NCBI GenBank assembly: GCA_036362985.1
Contig: JAYGXS010000009.1
Coordinates: 12,588,032-12,652,031 of the forward strand
Origin: Ligula intestinalis
Taxonomy: Eukaryota; Platyhelminthes; Cestoda; Diphyllobothriidea; Diphyllobothriidae
DNA length: 64,000 bases
Reading direction: 5' to 3'
Shown: in pieces, positions 1 through 11,827 of the stretch
Layout of the letters: each line of letters begins with the position of its first letter
How positions within the stretch are numbered: the first letter of the stretch is position 1
Notes under the pieces: generated by a model
Told to the model about the DNA's origin: nothing
What the model saw: the letters and a program-made list of their open reading frames with translations, nothing else
The model's database searches: none
Translations under genes and position numbers: made by a program

Positions 1-453
1 GCAGACGCTGTTTCTGCACCATGTCGGCGTGAAGGACGTTGACGGCGGAGCCGAGGGCACCGGTGCGCACGCACTGACGCAAGACCCCGGCCAGCCGCCG
101 AACAGCGGACTTGCTGTTGAGGAAGACAAGACAACGACCGCCGCCGTTTTTGCCGTTACCACCGCCACCGCCGCAGGTCAACTGGCGTCGACCACGCAAC
201 AGGAACCACAACAGAAGGGTATCCTTGTCGGCCTGAGCGCGACAGGTGAGCCGAAACTCGCTCAAACCCGAAGGCCCCAGTCGACCGGACATGCCCGCAG
301 GAGCGGCCGGTGCGGGCACCTTTTTTCGAGTCTTGTCTTCTCCGTCCGTGGTGCTATCCGTAGAACTGGAAGCCTCTGGAAGCGCAGGTTCGTCAGAGGA
401 TAGGTCAACAACCTTCGTCTTGGCGGAAAGACCCAGCATGTTGCGAAGAAAAC
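1..453 (-). CDS. DDX24: DDX24-like exon: linker and start of RecA2 domain
   Basis: The acceptor is CCCACAG at 460-454. Reading to base 1 without a stop gives a linker with AKTKVVDLSS (DDX24 consensus around KxKVIDLT), a Ser/Asp-rich stretch, then DKDTLLLWFLLRG, the Gly-rich run CGGGGGNGKNGGGR, and CLVFLNSKSAVRRLAG, the RecA2 strand that carries motif IV. It ends in LHADMVQKQRL, matching the helicase segment before the ATDVAARGLD motif, which should lie off the left edge. The Gly/Asn insertion replaces a short loop in vertebrate DDX24. The preceding exon donates one base to the first codon. Confidence 0.85.
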
Positions 454-3400
454 CTGTGGGAGAGAGAATTCAACGCGTGTCACAGTTCCGCTTGTCTGCC
501 ACTGTATATTCTCGATCAAAAACCGACAAGACAGCGAGCCCGTGGCGCAGTGGTTAGAGTGTTGAACTCCTAGTTAACATTGTCGCGGGCTCGAAACTCG
601 AGTGGGGCACGAATTTCTGGTGCAACACTTGAGTTAGGTAGATCTAGCTGACGACGGCTAATAAGTCAGAAATGTCCATCCTAATCTGCCTTGTATTTGT
701 CGTGATGCCCTTCTGCTTATATCATTAGCTGCCTTGTGGCATAGGCTCGAGTGTGACCTCCAAAGGCACCATTGACGGACAAGTGAACTCCCTAACTGAT
801 CGGCGTACGCTTATCTGTAACTACACACACATGCATACATGCATGCATACATACATACATACACATATTGCTGCCGCATTTCTTAATATGGCATTACTTA
901 AAATATGACAATGAATGTATTGTAAGCATGTGCATCAGACTTTAAGAGTCTTCACGGTCAATAAAATTTTCCTTTTCACCAGATACAACTGACAGTTATT
1001 GATACGGTATGGGAAGCACCATGCTACCATGTCCAGCTAAGTATAGAGTAGGCTTCACCCCCTATTAAACAGATAATCTGTTGAGTAGACTCTTTTTAGG
1101 TCAAACACATTCAAACTATAGAAATAAGTTAGGGCAGCCCTACCGCCCCGTACAAAGACATAGAACCTGTTCAAGGAATCTAGGTTTTTTTAATGAGCAC
1201 ACCCACCCCCTGCAAGAACCGGCAGCCAATGGCGTTCGGTCGAAAAAACGCCTTATTAAGTAGACTGACACCCTTAAACTTATACATCGTTCGTGAGAAC
1301 CCCGAATCTGCCGTGCAGTCCAGCGTAATCTACTTGTTTGCATCTGCTGATCTGCAGCCCGTACAGAGACCGCGTGCTCGCAGGACAACCTGGGTGTCTT
1401 ACACAACCGCCACGTGAAGACCCAGAAAACTGGCAAGCTCATATTCCCATAGGCTTATTGTTTCAAAGAGGTTCAGATATTCCATGAAATTCTAATAGAG
1501 ACTTTACAATTTTAACTGGCTTTAGTCAATTTACCATAAATAATGAGTATATTCGATGTGCTTACCAAAACCTTCAAATTAAGATAGATCTTGAAAGCTT
1601 TTACGTAAAAAAACAGCTTTTAACATTTTTTCTCATGCAGCTGTCTTTGTGCGTCATAGTTTCAGAACCACTCAATCATGTGAACACATTGTCGAGAAAA
1701 AGGAACGTCCACTACAAAGGTCGCGAATAAATATGCTCAAGATTGATTTATAAAAATTCTACAAAAAGTTTACTCTTGAAAAAAGCCTTACTTATATATT
1801 TTGGCGTCTGATGTCTGCGTACTTTAATTTTTTGATAATAAAGTCAAGGTCAAAATGTGAAATTTTGGGCAGTGGATCGATTTCCCTTACAATTAGGGAT
1901 ATTTCTTCTGTTATAAATGAAAGAGCTTCTTCTTTTATCTAAAACGGAACAGTTTTCAGCATATTTGGTTACTTCTAGACTCAGTTCTACAATAACAGAT
2001 ACAAAGTAGAGTGGCAATACTATCAAGGGCGATTTTTGAAAAAAAAAAGTTTCGCAATGTCCCGTGACAACCCTGTCAAATGTTTGTTATGGTAAGTGTC
2101 TCCAACTTCATATCGATTGTACAATTAATTTGGTTGCCATATACTAATAAAGTTCTCAAACACATTCCTTGCGTGTTACCCCTCAAATATAAAATATAAA
2201 TTTAATATGGAGAAATGCAAAGAACAACTTCAAAAGTTTATTACTCAATTTTATGGCACGAAATTTTGCAGATTTGCAAAATATAAATTTTAAAACTTAT
2301 TTCGCTCTTCTATTCCCAAAAGTAATGCGCTATCCCCTAATTACACTAACCTCAATTTCATGGATGCAAAACAAATTTTCCGTTTTGTGAGCAGATATAA
2401 TTAAAAATTTCTGCTCTTCATTAATGTTCCTTTATAGTGCAACATGCACACACAAGAAGTTCTTTTCCGCACCGTTTAATAGCATAGGAAATTCCTGAGA
2501 TATCAACAAACACTGGATTTCGCCCATTTTCGCCTCTATTTTCTTCCAGTATTCTGATATGACCGTAATTTAATTCAAATTAACAACATGTTGCGACCCA
2601 ATTCAACCCAATGGACTAAATAAACAACCTCGAGTGTGCGTTAAATCCTCCACTATCCAACCTTGCATCAGATATGCAATCTACTGTATATGTAGGCTTT
2701 ATTGGAATGTTAGGTAGATTTTTTGGCAAAAGTAGCTTATGTAGGCCCACTCATTAATCCCTACTCCCTGCATATTTTTTCCTACGAAAACGGTGGTTAT
2801 AGGTTTTTATGGGTGGATAATTAGGACACGCAGTGGAATATACTTTAATAAATGCTAAATGCATTTTATATTACTGTATTCAGAAGACTTGTGGATTTAT
2901 GTCTGTAGATTTTCCTAATCTGTATTATCATTCAACTTATCGCGGAAAAACCCGATTATCAAAATGCAGGTTTCTTAAAATTTCCCGAAAAATTGAAATG
3001 GTGGTTAGGAGGTCGTCTACTTCAACTTACCTGTGGTCCAACTTACCGTTCTAGAGTTAGATAAGTATAGTCCGCGGCGCGAAGCAGCGCACATCTTTAA
3101 TTTACAGGTGGAACAACTTACTCCCAGCAGCCGCGGGAAGCAACTTCGACTACTTTTTTCACTCAACACTTACTTCAAAAAATGTTCCCTCTGTACCTAT
3201 CCTATTTCCCCACCCCACTCCCCAAAATTCTATCACCACCGTTTTTGCAGGACAAAATGCTGGGACTAGGGAGTATATGAGTGGGCCTACATAAGCTAAT
3301 TTTGCCTATTTTTTTTAAACAGCACATACCCAATTTGCTGGAAACATCTAGTTTCTGAGTGTTCTGTTTGTTGTTGCCGGCGGCCTTGTTCGCCCCCGCT

Positions 3401-6400
3401 CTCGTTCCCGGCATCAGGGCATTCTTGTGGACGAAGGTCAGAGTGGCGGAGAAGACGAAGGTCTGCCTTCTCACGGCGGAGGCAGCGGCAGTCATCGGTG
3501 GCGGCGGTGCGGCCGGCGCCTCCACCCCACCTCCTCCGCCTGCCTTGGCCCTCTTCCGGTTCTGCTGCTGCTGGTGACTAGGTTGCTGCTGCTGCTCAAT
3601 TGGGCCTGCTTTACGTGGTCTGCCAAAACGCAGGAAGTTGAGGATGGGACGCAGATCAGCAAAGTGGTTGGACTCCACCAAGCGGTCGGCCTCATCGAAG
3701 ACGACCACGCGCGCTGCTTCTAGTGTCATCACGTAGGGGTGTTCCTGAAATGCAGGCGGGCGAAGAGTACAACAAACGGAGACAGAGTCGTCATTGTAGA
3801 TGCGATTGTAAGTGCTAGGACGGCCTAACGAACAGCCTTAGCAAGCAGTAGCTAGTAAGCGAAAGCCACACGCAAAACAGGCTATCGATCGGTCTACACG
3901 GGCCTACAAGCCGTCAATCAATCGATAATCTAAAATTCAATTGAATGTCAGCCTCTGAGTCCCAGCCATTCGCACCGGCGACTAATATAGAAGAGAAGCT
4001 GATTGGTTCGTGGACCTATCGTACACACGTTCATTGACCTAAATTTGTCGTAACTTTATCTCTCAAAGACTTCTGCTGTTGCACTCCTCTTGTTATGTTC
4101 TTCCTTGGGGACTTACACAAGGCGTTATTGGGCGGTGATATCTCAGCCTGGGCTTCCGATACAACAGTAAGGACCTACTATGCGAGCCCTTTCAGGCAAC
4201 AAAGGGTTAGCGCAGCGTGTAATATAAACGGGATCGGTGGTAATAGGGGGGTTTCTGGGTAAGACTAAATGAAGGAAAGGAGAGCTTCAACCTGAACCTA
4301 CCATACTCTGTGTTCGTTAGAGTTAGCAGTCGTCGTGGGTTAGCAGGGTCGCACAATAGATTGTTGCTTCGAAAGGTTACCGTGCTTTTTACGTCGCATC
4401 GATCTCTCTATGTGCGATGACATTCTTGCTTACCAGATCTCCCTTTTTTTACGGGCCCTCGACATAAGCAAGAAGTAGGCCGAATCTGAGCTATTCCTTA
4501 TTACTATCACAGGAAAACTGAGGTCTTTTGAAAATTACCGCAGCATCCTAATAGTTGCCGCTTGGAAATTTGCCACTTGTCCCGGTAAACCGGTACTTCT
4601 ACAGCCAAGAAGTTATTGCGTGATCTTACTAACCCGAAAACGAACGCGAGTCCTAATAGGTAGTTGGTGTCAGCTTGGAGTGTAGTAAGTTTTATTTCTA
4701 TTGCAATTGCAGAGCAACAAACTATAGAAATGGTTGATTTTAGTGGTTTCCGAAACAAAAAAGGAGGGGCGGCGGAAAATATTTTAATAGACATACCAAT
4801 TGCCAAACAAGGCTTCACTGAGCTACTACGGTTTGCCTGTCAGTACTAACAGTATACTATCTACTAGCCTTAGTAGGCAAAAAATTTAGCACATTAGCAT
4901 AGGCACGTGCCTATAGCAGCAGTATCTTAGTCTGCACCTAGCCGAAACGTGCACAGCTCGATGGATCGAGTTGAGAGTGCGGAAACCAAGGCAAACGCCG
5001 CTGCGCTCAGGACCCCAAGCACGTACTTACCCGAAATAGCTAAACCCGGAGACACTCCTTGTTGAGACCAAGGGGATATAAGCCCTAGCGTTGGCTTAAT
5101 CGGCGCCACCTCTAACAAATGATGGAGTCAGTGCCAGCACCAGTACTACTAGACTTCTTGCCGAGATTTAGGGGATATGAGCCTAGTGCTCACTTTAATC
5201 AGCATCACTTCTGACGTGCAAAACAGTCAGTGCCAGTACGAACAAGTACTATCACTAATTTACACCCTAGTAAGTAGTATTAGAAGTAGCAGTACCAGTC
5301 GTGGTTTGCTAAAGTCTGGCTAGACACCTACTATAGGTGAATGAGGGTAGATAGTACAGTAGTATCCGTGCAAAGTCTACTGTCACTTAAGATTAAGTCA
5401 GGCGGTGTATTGGCTTGCATTTGATACAGCAGCCCACGCCGGACCCCGATTAGTCTTCGAGACTCCAGGAGAAGGTGAAGAGAGCAGAGCCGCTAACTAC
5501 GTCCTCTATCACTTTAAAGCTAAAGCCTGAGCTTGAGACTGTCACCTTCTGTAACAACCTTCTGGTGCACTTGGTGGACCTCATCGAAACCGATGGTCAA
5601 AACATACATACAGGCTGCTGCAGTGTGTCTTCCTCCGTTCGGATCGGTTCTCGTCTCGAAATCGATGGTCAAACACACACGCACACGGTTTTCCTGTAGC
5701 ATTTACATGGTATTAATCCGCCTAATACTAAATGTCCAGAAAAGCAATATAGGGGGCACCATTTTCGATTTCATTTACGGAGCATTTGGGGTCAAAATGA
5801 TCGAAAAAACCCGCATTCTTTAACAAGAGGCGATGGTGGGTAGAAATTAAGATGAAAGTAGTTACTTGTTGGAGGAATTCCCACAAGCGTCCCGGGGTGG
5901 CAACAATGACATCTGGTTGTCTCTTTAAGAGGCGGGTTTGCTTCTGAATTGCGATGCCACCAACCAGAGCTTGTATACCAACGGGGGGCTGCATATACTT
6001 AGCCAACTGTCGGAGGTGGTCCGCAACCTAGAAGTTAAATAGTTCCTCATAAAAAAATTGCTACTGATAAACATACAGTAGGCTATATCACGTACGTCGA
6101 CCCACCTGTAGAGCAAGCTCGCGAGTCGGAAGGATAACCAACCCCAGAATACCGTGCGACATGCGCTCAACTGCATTGTCTTGTGACTTATTTGGATGTT
6201 TTTGTGCAGGTTCTTCGCTCTTTTCAGGAATGGTCCTCGAAGACGCATCGTGTACTTTCTTCACCTTCATCGTATCCGGGTCGAGCTCCTCAATCATACC
6301 CAACTGACTGAATATCTTCTTCCTCTTCCGTTCTGCTGGGGTCAACTGCGCATCAAGTTTATTTTTGAGCTCTAAAAGGGGAAAAACAGGAAACCACGGA

Positions 6401-9400
6401 TAAAATGAATGAGTACGGCCTGCTGTGCCCTTATTTCAGGTCTTGACGGACGCTAGACAGACCCGACGCCTACTGGTTCAGAGCATCACCGTATAAAAGT
6501 TTGGATCCGATTATATGCTGTGGATCAGGACTGAATGGAAGAGAATATGATGGCCCGTAAACTGCCAGTCTGAACAAATGGCCTTTACCATAGAGAATGT
6601 ACAACTAGAGCCAAAAATGGCATGAAATTCCGGCCTTGTTTTTCTTTAAACCAGTGACTCATGTTTAGTTAAAAGCATCAGGTGACCCTGACTCCAGTCT
6701 ACCTTCTCAATTACCAATGGACGACGAGGTACAGTTTGCGAGAAAATTGGTCAACGCCTACTTGGAATACTCTTAGCCCTCTCTTTAAAATACGGCAGCG
6801 ATAGGTAAAGAACCTAAATACATGAGAGTGGCGTTTGTCACAGACGTTAATGACAACAACGGAGGTGACTCTGGACAATTTTGACACTGGCGGCCTAAAC
6901 TTTAAACCGAAAGTCTTCTGAGGACAGACTGACATTTACCTCTCTCTCTCTCTCCTGCCTCCGATTTTCTTAAATAGGTCCTGACACTAGACCGAGGTTG
7001 AGCGGGAATGGGAGGGAGTGTGGTAGATGTGGCGCAAGTCCACTTCCATTGTTATCTAATTCACGCGCAAGTCGCCGCGCTTGCTTTCTGTTTGCTTGGA
7101 TTGGGGACCATTTCACTTCCCGCATTCAACTCGTTGAATGCAGCAAACGAAAATCCACGGTCCTTCCCAACAACTGTGGAGTTCTCCAAGGGTCCATATT
7201 ATCTCCTCACCTCTTCTCCCTCCCCACTGACGACCTACGATCGCCCAATGAATGTTTGTTTGTTAAATATGCTTGTTTTTTAAATATGTTTGTTAAATAT
7301 GCTCATGAACATGTACTAACATGAACTGCCATGCTGTGACGATTACCTCCCTCCTCCTCTAGCCCTCGCCATGCGCCCACATCTATGACTAATTGTGCCT
7401 ACTCCCTTTACCTATCAGGTTTTACCCTTCGAGGCTGACACTTAATTGGACAGTTAATTCTCTTATTAATAGGCAACGACCGTCTGCAGCTGAATTAAAG
7501 GTCACGAAATTTCATGACTTCATTAAATTCTGCTCAACTGGTGATATGATTGTTGGTCATCCTCTCAAAAGTCCGACACATCTCCAAGTATGGCCTGTAC
7601 CACGTCTTAAGATGGTCGTCAGCAAATGGCCTTCTACTTAACGAGCGGAAGTCAGTCCAGTGTATTTTTCGACTGCGACCCTCTCTCGGTCCTGAACCTA
7701 TTGACATTCTGCCCGACGAGGTATCCTCTTTCCGATACCTTGGTGTTACTCTGGCATGCAATCTTGCAGTTGCTTTTCACGAAGAAGGCACTTTTATTAA
7801 AATCCGTAATCTTTTATACTATATCTGCCGCTTGCGTTCATATTGCACACCGCAAGTCCTAATCTGGCGATTTATAGATGCCGGTATTCTCCACCTCATT
7901 CTTTACTGCTCTCCAGTTATTTTTCTAGCTTTACTTAAAACAGACCTGGTCACTCTTAAACGTATCCTCCGAATGCTTTATTCAGCTGCCGATGTTTCCG
8001 ATGTTTTTTTAAGCTGGCATTATAATACAGCGCCACTTTGAAACGTTCAAGGTATTTGCTGATCGCATCCTTAATGAGGTCGCTCACCCTCTCCTCTCTG
8101 AACTACTGACTGCGAAGTCCTCCCGTCCCATGCGTCGAGGTTTCCGTCATATGTCTTGCCGTACATCAGCATAACAGCACTCTATACTCCCATTCCTAGC
8201 ACGCTACCTCACGTGTGAAGAAGCGGAAATCGAGAAGTTGAAAGCTGCCTTGTCTCCACAGTAGATGTGTATATCGTGTAAAACTTTAATTTTGAGTATT
8301 ATATGACCTCTTACCATGACCCCGTATTTACCTTATCCTTTGCTCTCCGTGGGTGAAGCCATTTTTACTGAAAGTTTAAGATTTTCCATTCTAAATATAG
8401 CATTCCTCTCTCTCGCTCTGTTCGCTCAGAAGCATGCGGTGGACATAGCCGTAACTGACGTCCAAATTGTCGTAATTTTGCGGTACTTCTTCATCAGGCT
8501 ATTCCGATTAGTCACAGCCTTCGTTTCCTGGCTCCCCGTGCATAGCGAAGTCCGTGTGTTGAGGACGTGAGAGCTAGGGGTTTCGGACAGCTGAGTCAGA
8601 CTGGTAAATTATCCAGGATAGAGTTGTAAAAATTCCCATTAGATATTTCAGAACAACATAAGGCAAGTGTACACTGTGATGAATGAATTAATATTTTCAC
8701 TAAACAAGAACCATCATATACCCTTTTTAGAGTACTCCCGGGAAAATGTACCAGAAAAGATGCAGTAAATCAGCCTCCAGTAACAAAACGCTAGGGCAAG
8801 ACAGTTTGTTAAGTAGAAAACTCATTAGATAGGTTTTTTCGGACAAGTGGATGTTATTCCCCTTGTCTGATAGGTGGTAAATTGCAAAATTGCCGCCTCC
8901 GACTCAACTACCCACACTCACCGCATAGGATAACTCATTTATATGGGCATCCAATGTAAAACCTCATTAAAATTTACAAAGGGACCCGTCCGGGCCGATC
9001 GAAGTCCACCAAACAGCGGGATAATCAACCAATACTCGTTAAATTGGCAACAGGCAGCCAGTTGCATAAAATTTGGTAAAAAAACAAGCACACAATACTG
9101 GCAGTGCAGGAAATTAGAAGAACAGAAAGAACGGGTAGATCCACCAGAAAACATGGGAAAGTCGGAAGATTCACCGATTAGCCGAAACTCACTGCGGTGG
9201 CGACTATCTCTGCTTTTAGCCATTAACATCCTATCTCATCCACGACTGGCACAGATTCGGTATTTCTTACAGAATTGGGAAGCCTGTTCGCTGTTCCCTT
9301 CTTGAGATGGCCTCTATAGCCCTCAAACGCATGTGGTATCTGAGCAACTAACTACGGCTATGTGAAAACCTGGTATGTTTTGTTAGGGGTCTAGTCGTGT

Positions 9401-11827
9401 GTGGCACGCCTTTACGGTGTGCTTAGCTTTGTTAGCTACTGTGTACGACGCAAAAAATCTCTTATTAGACAGACTTAAACAACCAACAATGGCTCGGAAG
9501 GGGGAAGAGATTAAGATTGAATCTCATTGTATACTGTTCGCTTGAATCTGCCGCTTTCCTCCCTTTCTCGGCCGATAAGGACACAACACCCCGCGAATAA
9601 CGTCAACCGCAGCAATTGGAAAACACTAGTCTGCTCCAGGCCTGGCGGCCACTGCTGCCTGAGGCAGCAACTGCGCACAATAAAGCCCTCATACTGGTGC
9701 CCCCTGTCTTTTTCCAACAACCTGAGATTCGAGCTGATGATTGTAATGCTCTGAAAACAGCCATTACTTAGACGCAACATTCTAAACACCGTGGCCAACT
9801 GAAGATTCAATTCAGGCCCCATTGGCAGTCCAGTGTGCGTTTTTGTGAACTGGCTGACTGTTCGATTGAAAAGAATGCTAAATGCTTCCTTCAAAATGTA
9901 GCCTCTATGACACTAAAACGCGTGTGAGCCGTCCATCTACTTTGTGTAGGAGGCCAGGCGGTGTGTGCTTCATGTAGGCAGGTTTTCTAGTCTTCAGCCA
10001 CTGCGCCCAATTACAGCATAAGTTGACTAACGCGGCCGGACAATGGGTTGGTGGCTGGGAGAGGGAGGAGAGGATGAAGTCGAATGTGACAATCTATCCT
10101 CACAACACTCCAGAGAATTCCACACTTCAATAAATCCGAGGCACTTTAATCTATCACGACGCAACAAAAATAGCGGGCTGAAAAGTTGCCAAATGAAGGA
10201 ACAACTGTGACCGCACAGCCAGACCTGTGTTTTTTAGGAGTCCAGCGTAGGACACTGGTAGTTCTGGCTCTTCTATGGCATTCCCGAATGTGATGCCGTA
10301 TGTGGCATGTACTGACGGATCTAACTGGAACAAAACCATCGCAGTGAACAGCACGAAGTCTCTAGAACGTTGTACTCGTTTGCATCGTTTTGTACACCCA
10401 CGATGTGGTAGTAACCACTTCTTACTTCTAGTCCTAGGCTAAATCCACAAATCGGGATGAGAAAAGCAGACAAAGAGGACAGGGGAAGCTATCTGAGTCT
10501 TTTTTGCTGGCGGATGAACATTTGTATCAGGGCTGTTGTGATTGCCGAAGGCTTTTGCCAGAAAGTTCGAACTGTTCCTGACAAGGTCTTAAGCATTCAG
10601 GATATAATCTAAAGAGACTTACTTTTTGAATTTTTCGATGGCTGCGACGGAGGCGGTTCTGTCGTTTCTGGCACACAAGCCGTTGGTTCTTTTGATTTCA
10701 CCTATATATACAACGACCATCGGTTCAGAATCAATCTTACTATTGAAGACAAGTATAGACAGATGACAGCACGATTTTTCCATCAAAAATGCTCCGAAAT
10801 CCCGAAAGCACCAGAAGGGAGTTATTGAGACAAACTTGAAAGCGAAATGGTTACGATTAGTACACAATACGGACGCTATTCTGTTAAAAGGGGCCTATAA
10901 GTAGTTCTGGCCAATAGTCAATGAATAATCTGTACAGCAAATTCTAGTTAACCTGCTGTCCGCATCGCAACTGTGATCTAAGTAAAACCTCAATCATCCT
11001 GATCTGAGTCCAGCTATTTTAAACTCCAAAGTTCAGAGCGATAAGAAGGACCGTAATCGTCTTCTCATGGGAACTGCTTGTGAAACGGAGTTTACGTACA
11101 CTTTTGATCTAGTGGGATAGGCTTTAAAAAAGGGTACCCATCCGACAATGTGAAAAGATGGAACAGAACCTCTGATAGAGGCAAATGGAAACCGATGCCA
11201 CTCATGAGGTGTTGTTAGCTCAGATTCTAAATTGTAAAGACCCGGATAAAAGCCAAAGAACAATAAAGGTGGATGGCCTGGAATTTCTTGTCAGTCCGGG
11301 AGCTTTCTCAACAGAAAATTTCTTTGAAAGTTGGGAGCTGGTATTCGGGTATACGATCGCGCAAAGTGCATTAAGGTGCTTACTCATGTTATCGGGAAAC
11401 AGAAAGTATTAACTGGTGCATAAACAAGAATGAACAATCGATTTAATCATACGAAACCGGATATGACACGAAAGTCTTTTGGAAAGCGACGGCCTAGGGG
11501 GCAGTTTTGCGTCTAAGTATTCACAAGAGAAGACTTACCGAAGCTTCCAGTTTTAATTTGGCTTCATGCACACGCATCAGTAGGGGTACCCCGAAAGCTA
11601 GCGTCTTTCCACTGCCCTGTTAAGAAGAGGAATATAGAATGCTCGAATATTGCATACTGTTGGTGCCGAGCCTAGGATATCGGCATAGTTGCGAATGGCC
11701 AGCGTCAATACATGTCGTTGGATAGGAGTCGGCTCTTCGAACTTTAGGTCCTCAATCGCCTTGAGAATATCATCGGAAATCAGAAGTGATTTCCACATAT
11801 TCATATCCATCTTTCCTGCGAACAACC
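1..11827 (-). CDS. DDX24: DDX24-like DEAD-box RNA helicase, spliced gene span (3' end off window)
   Basis: Six minus-strand exons (11827-11658, 11616-11539, 6369-6106, 6027-5866, 3744-3330, 453-1) join in compatible phases with GT/AG borders. They encode the helicase core in order: Q motif (EEPTPIQ), GSGKT, PTREL, TPGR, DEAD (VFDEADRL), SAT (FVFSATLT), then the start of RecA2 (CLVFLNSKSAV). By my recall of the family, the spacing and the stretches around HFADLRPIL, KTKVVDL and LVFLNS fit DDX24 (yeast Mak5), a nucleolar 60S ribosome-biogenesis helicase, better than other DEAD proteins. Compared with recalled vertebrate DDX24, the insertion between motifs I and Ia is shorter, while low-complexity insertions sit between DEAD and SAT and inside RecA2. 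Introns contain a SINE and a LINE relic. The C-terminus lies left of base 1, and the true start codon was not located. The assignment rests on remembered family sequence, not on a search. Confidence 0.9.
535..705 (+). mobile_element. tRNA-derived SINE
   Basis: A perfect A-box-type TGGCGCAGTGG is followed about 45 bases later by a B-box-like GGCTCGAAACT. The tRNA-like head is followed by the tail shared with the other copies in the window (tRNA-unrelated body ending in GCTGACGACGGCTAATAAG and TTGTATTTGTCG). It lies in an intron. Confidence 0.65.
826..876 (+). repeat. CATA/CATG microsatellite
   Basis: Imperfect tetranucleotide run built of ACAC, CATG and CATA units. Confidence 0.8.
3330..3744 (-). 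CDS. DDX24: DDX24-like exon: DEAD and SAT motifs with low-complexity insertion
   Basis: Acceptor TTTCAG at 3750-3745 and donor GTATGT from 3329. The exon opens with EHPYVMTLEAARVVVFDEADRLVE (motif II) and HFADLRPILNFL. It then runs through an insertion of about 45 residues with QQQQ, QQQQNRKRAK, GGGGG and APPPP runs before RRQTFVFSATLTFVH (motif III region). Vertebrate DDX24 has only a short loop here. The frame joins the upstream exon in phase 0 and the downstream exon in phase 1. The low-complexity run is in frame with no stop, so it looks like a tolerated loop insertion rather than an intron. Confidence 0.9.
3745..5865. other. Intron of the DDX24-like gene
   Basis: No gene recognised. It contains an imperfect direct duplication at 5071-5253, described separately. 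ORFs at 4507-4849 and 5475-5823 show no family features. Confidence 0.5.
5071..5253 (+). repeat. Imperfect direct duplication (two units of about 80-100 bp)
   Basis: Unit 1 starts at 5071 (GGGGATATAAGCC) and unit 2 near 5172 (GGGGATATGAGCC). Both run through TTTAATC/CTTAATC and CAGTCAGTGCCAG or GAGTCAGTGCCAG to a GTACTA. They are diverged, with small indels. Confidence 0.55.
5866..6027 (-). CDS. DDX24: DDX24-like exon: GG and TPGR motifs
   Basis: Acceptor TTCTAG before 6027 and donor GTAACT after 5866. It encodes VADHLRQLAKYM, then IQALVGGIAIQKQTR (GG motif) and VIVATPGRLWEFLQQ (motif Ib). It joins the next exon in phase 0 to give LQQ-EHPYV, matching the DDX24 order around LWELIKEKH. Confidence 0.92.
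6106..6369 (-). CDS. DDX24: DDX24-like exon: insertion and PTREL motif
   Basis: It begins after TTTTAGAG, the second AG keeping phase 0 with the upstream exon. It encodes a charged linker (LTPAERKRKKIF, DPDTMKVKK, EKSEEPAQKHPNK) followed by GILGLVILPTRELALQ (motif Ia), ending at a GTGGGT donor. Family members carry a variable acidic or basic insertion between motifs I and Ia; here it is about 65 residues. Confidence 0.9.
6370..11538. other. Large intron of the DDX24-like gene
   Basis: A 5.2-kb intron. The only recognised content is the degenerate LINE at about 7060-8045 and a noncoding repeat shared with 15.95-16.2 kb. Overlapping ORFs at 8939-9305 and 9511-9894 are open on both strands but have no recognisable motifs. 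CT dinucleotides run at 6940-6955. Confidence 0.55.
7060..8045 (+). mobile_element. Degenerate non-LTR retrotransposon, reverse transcriptase fragment
   Basis: One reading frame (frame of 6998) encodes WIGDHFTSRIQLV and GVLQGSILSPHLF, the RT segment before the catalytic box. After about 250 degenerate bases the same frame resumes with RWSSANGLLLNERK, FRYLGVTLA, LLYYICRLRSY and LYCSPVIFLALLK, the thumb and 3' region typical of LINE pol proteins. The (F/Y)xDD box itself is missing: at 7259-7310 the sequence is a local repetition of TGTTAAATATG. 5' truncated and inactive. Confidence 0.75.
11539..11616 (-). CDS. DDX24: DDX24-like exon: Walker A (GSGKT)
   Basis: A 78-nt exon bounded by acceptor TTAACAG and donor GTAAGT. 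It encodes GSGKTLAFGVPLLMRVHEAK and six more residues. GSGKT is motif I, the ATP-binding loop. The previous exon ends APT, so the junction gives APTGSGKT in phase 0. Confidence 0.93.
11658..11827 (-). CDS. DDX24: DDX24-like exon: Q motif
   Basis: Acceptor AATTTTAG before 11827 and donor GTATGC after 11658. It encodes LFAGKMDMNMWKSL followed by DDILKAIEDLKFEEPTPIQ and ADILGSAPT, the Q motif and first helix of a DEAD-box core (compare xWKDLFVPxxVLRAL and APTPIQ in DDX24). The first codon needs one base from an upstream exon, so the N-terminus is encoded further right. Confidence 0.92.

Larger units (their letters stand above)
454..3329. other. Intron of the DDX24-like gene, mostly featureless
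   Basis: AT-rich sequence between the RecA2 exon and the DEAD/SAT exon. It holds a tRNA-like SINE at 535-705 and a CATA/CATG microsatellite near 826-876. The short ORFs at 1081-1442 and 2833-3269 have no recognisable content and are treated as chance. Confidence 0.6.

Noticed and set aside
5475..5823. Overlapping ORFs in a helicase intron
   Set aside because: They lie between well-defined DDX24 exons, have no helicase motif and are not needed for the phase chain.
8939..9305. Overlapping 120-aa (+) and 96-aa (-) ORFs
   Set aside because: No motif, no splice context and equal openness on both strands; treated as chance in an intron.
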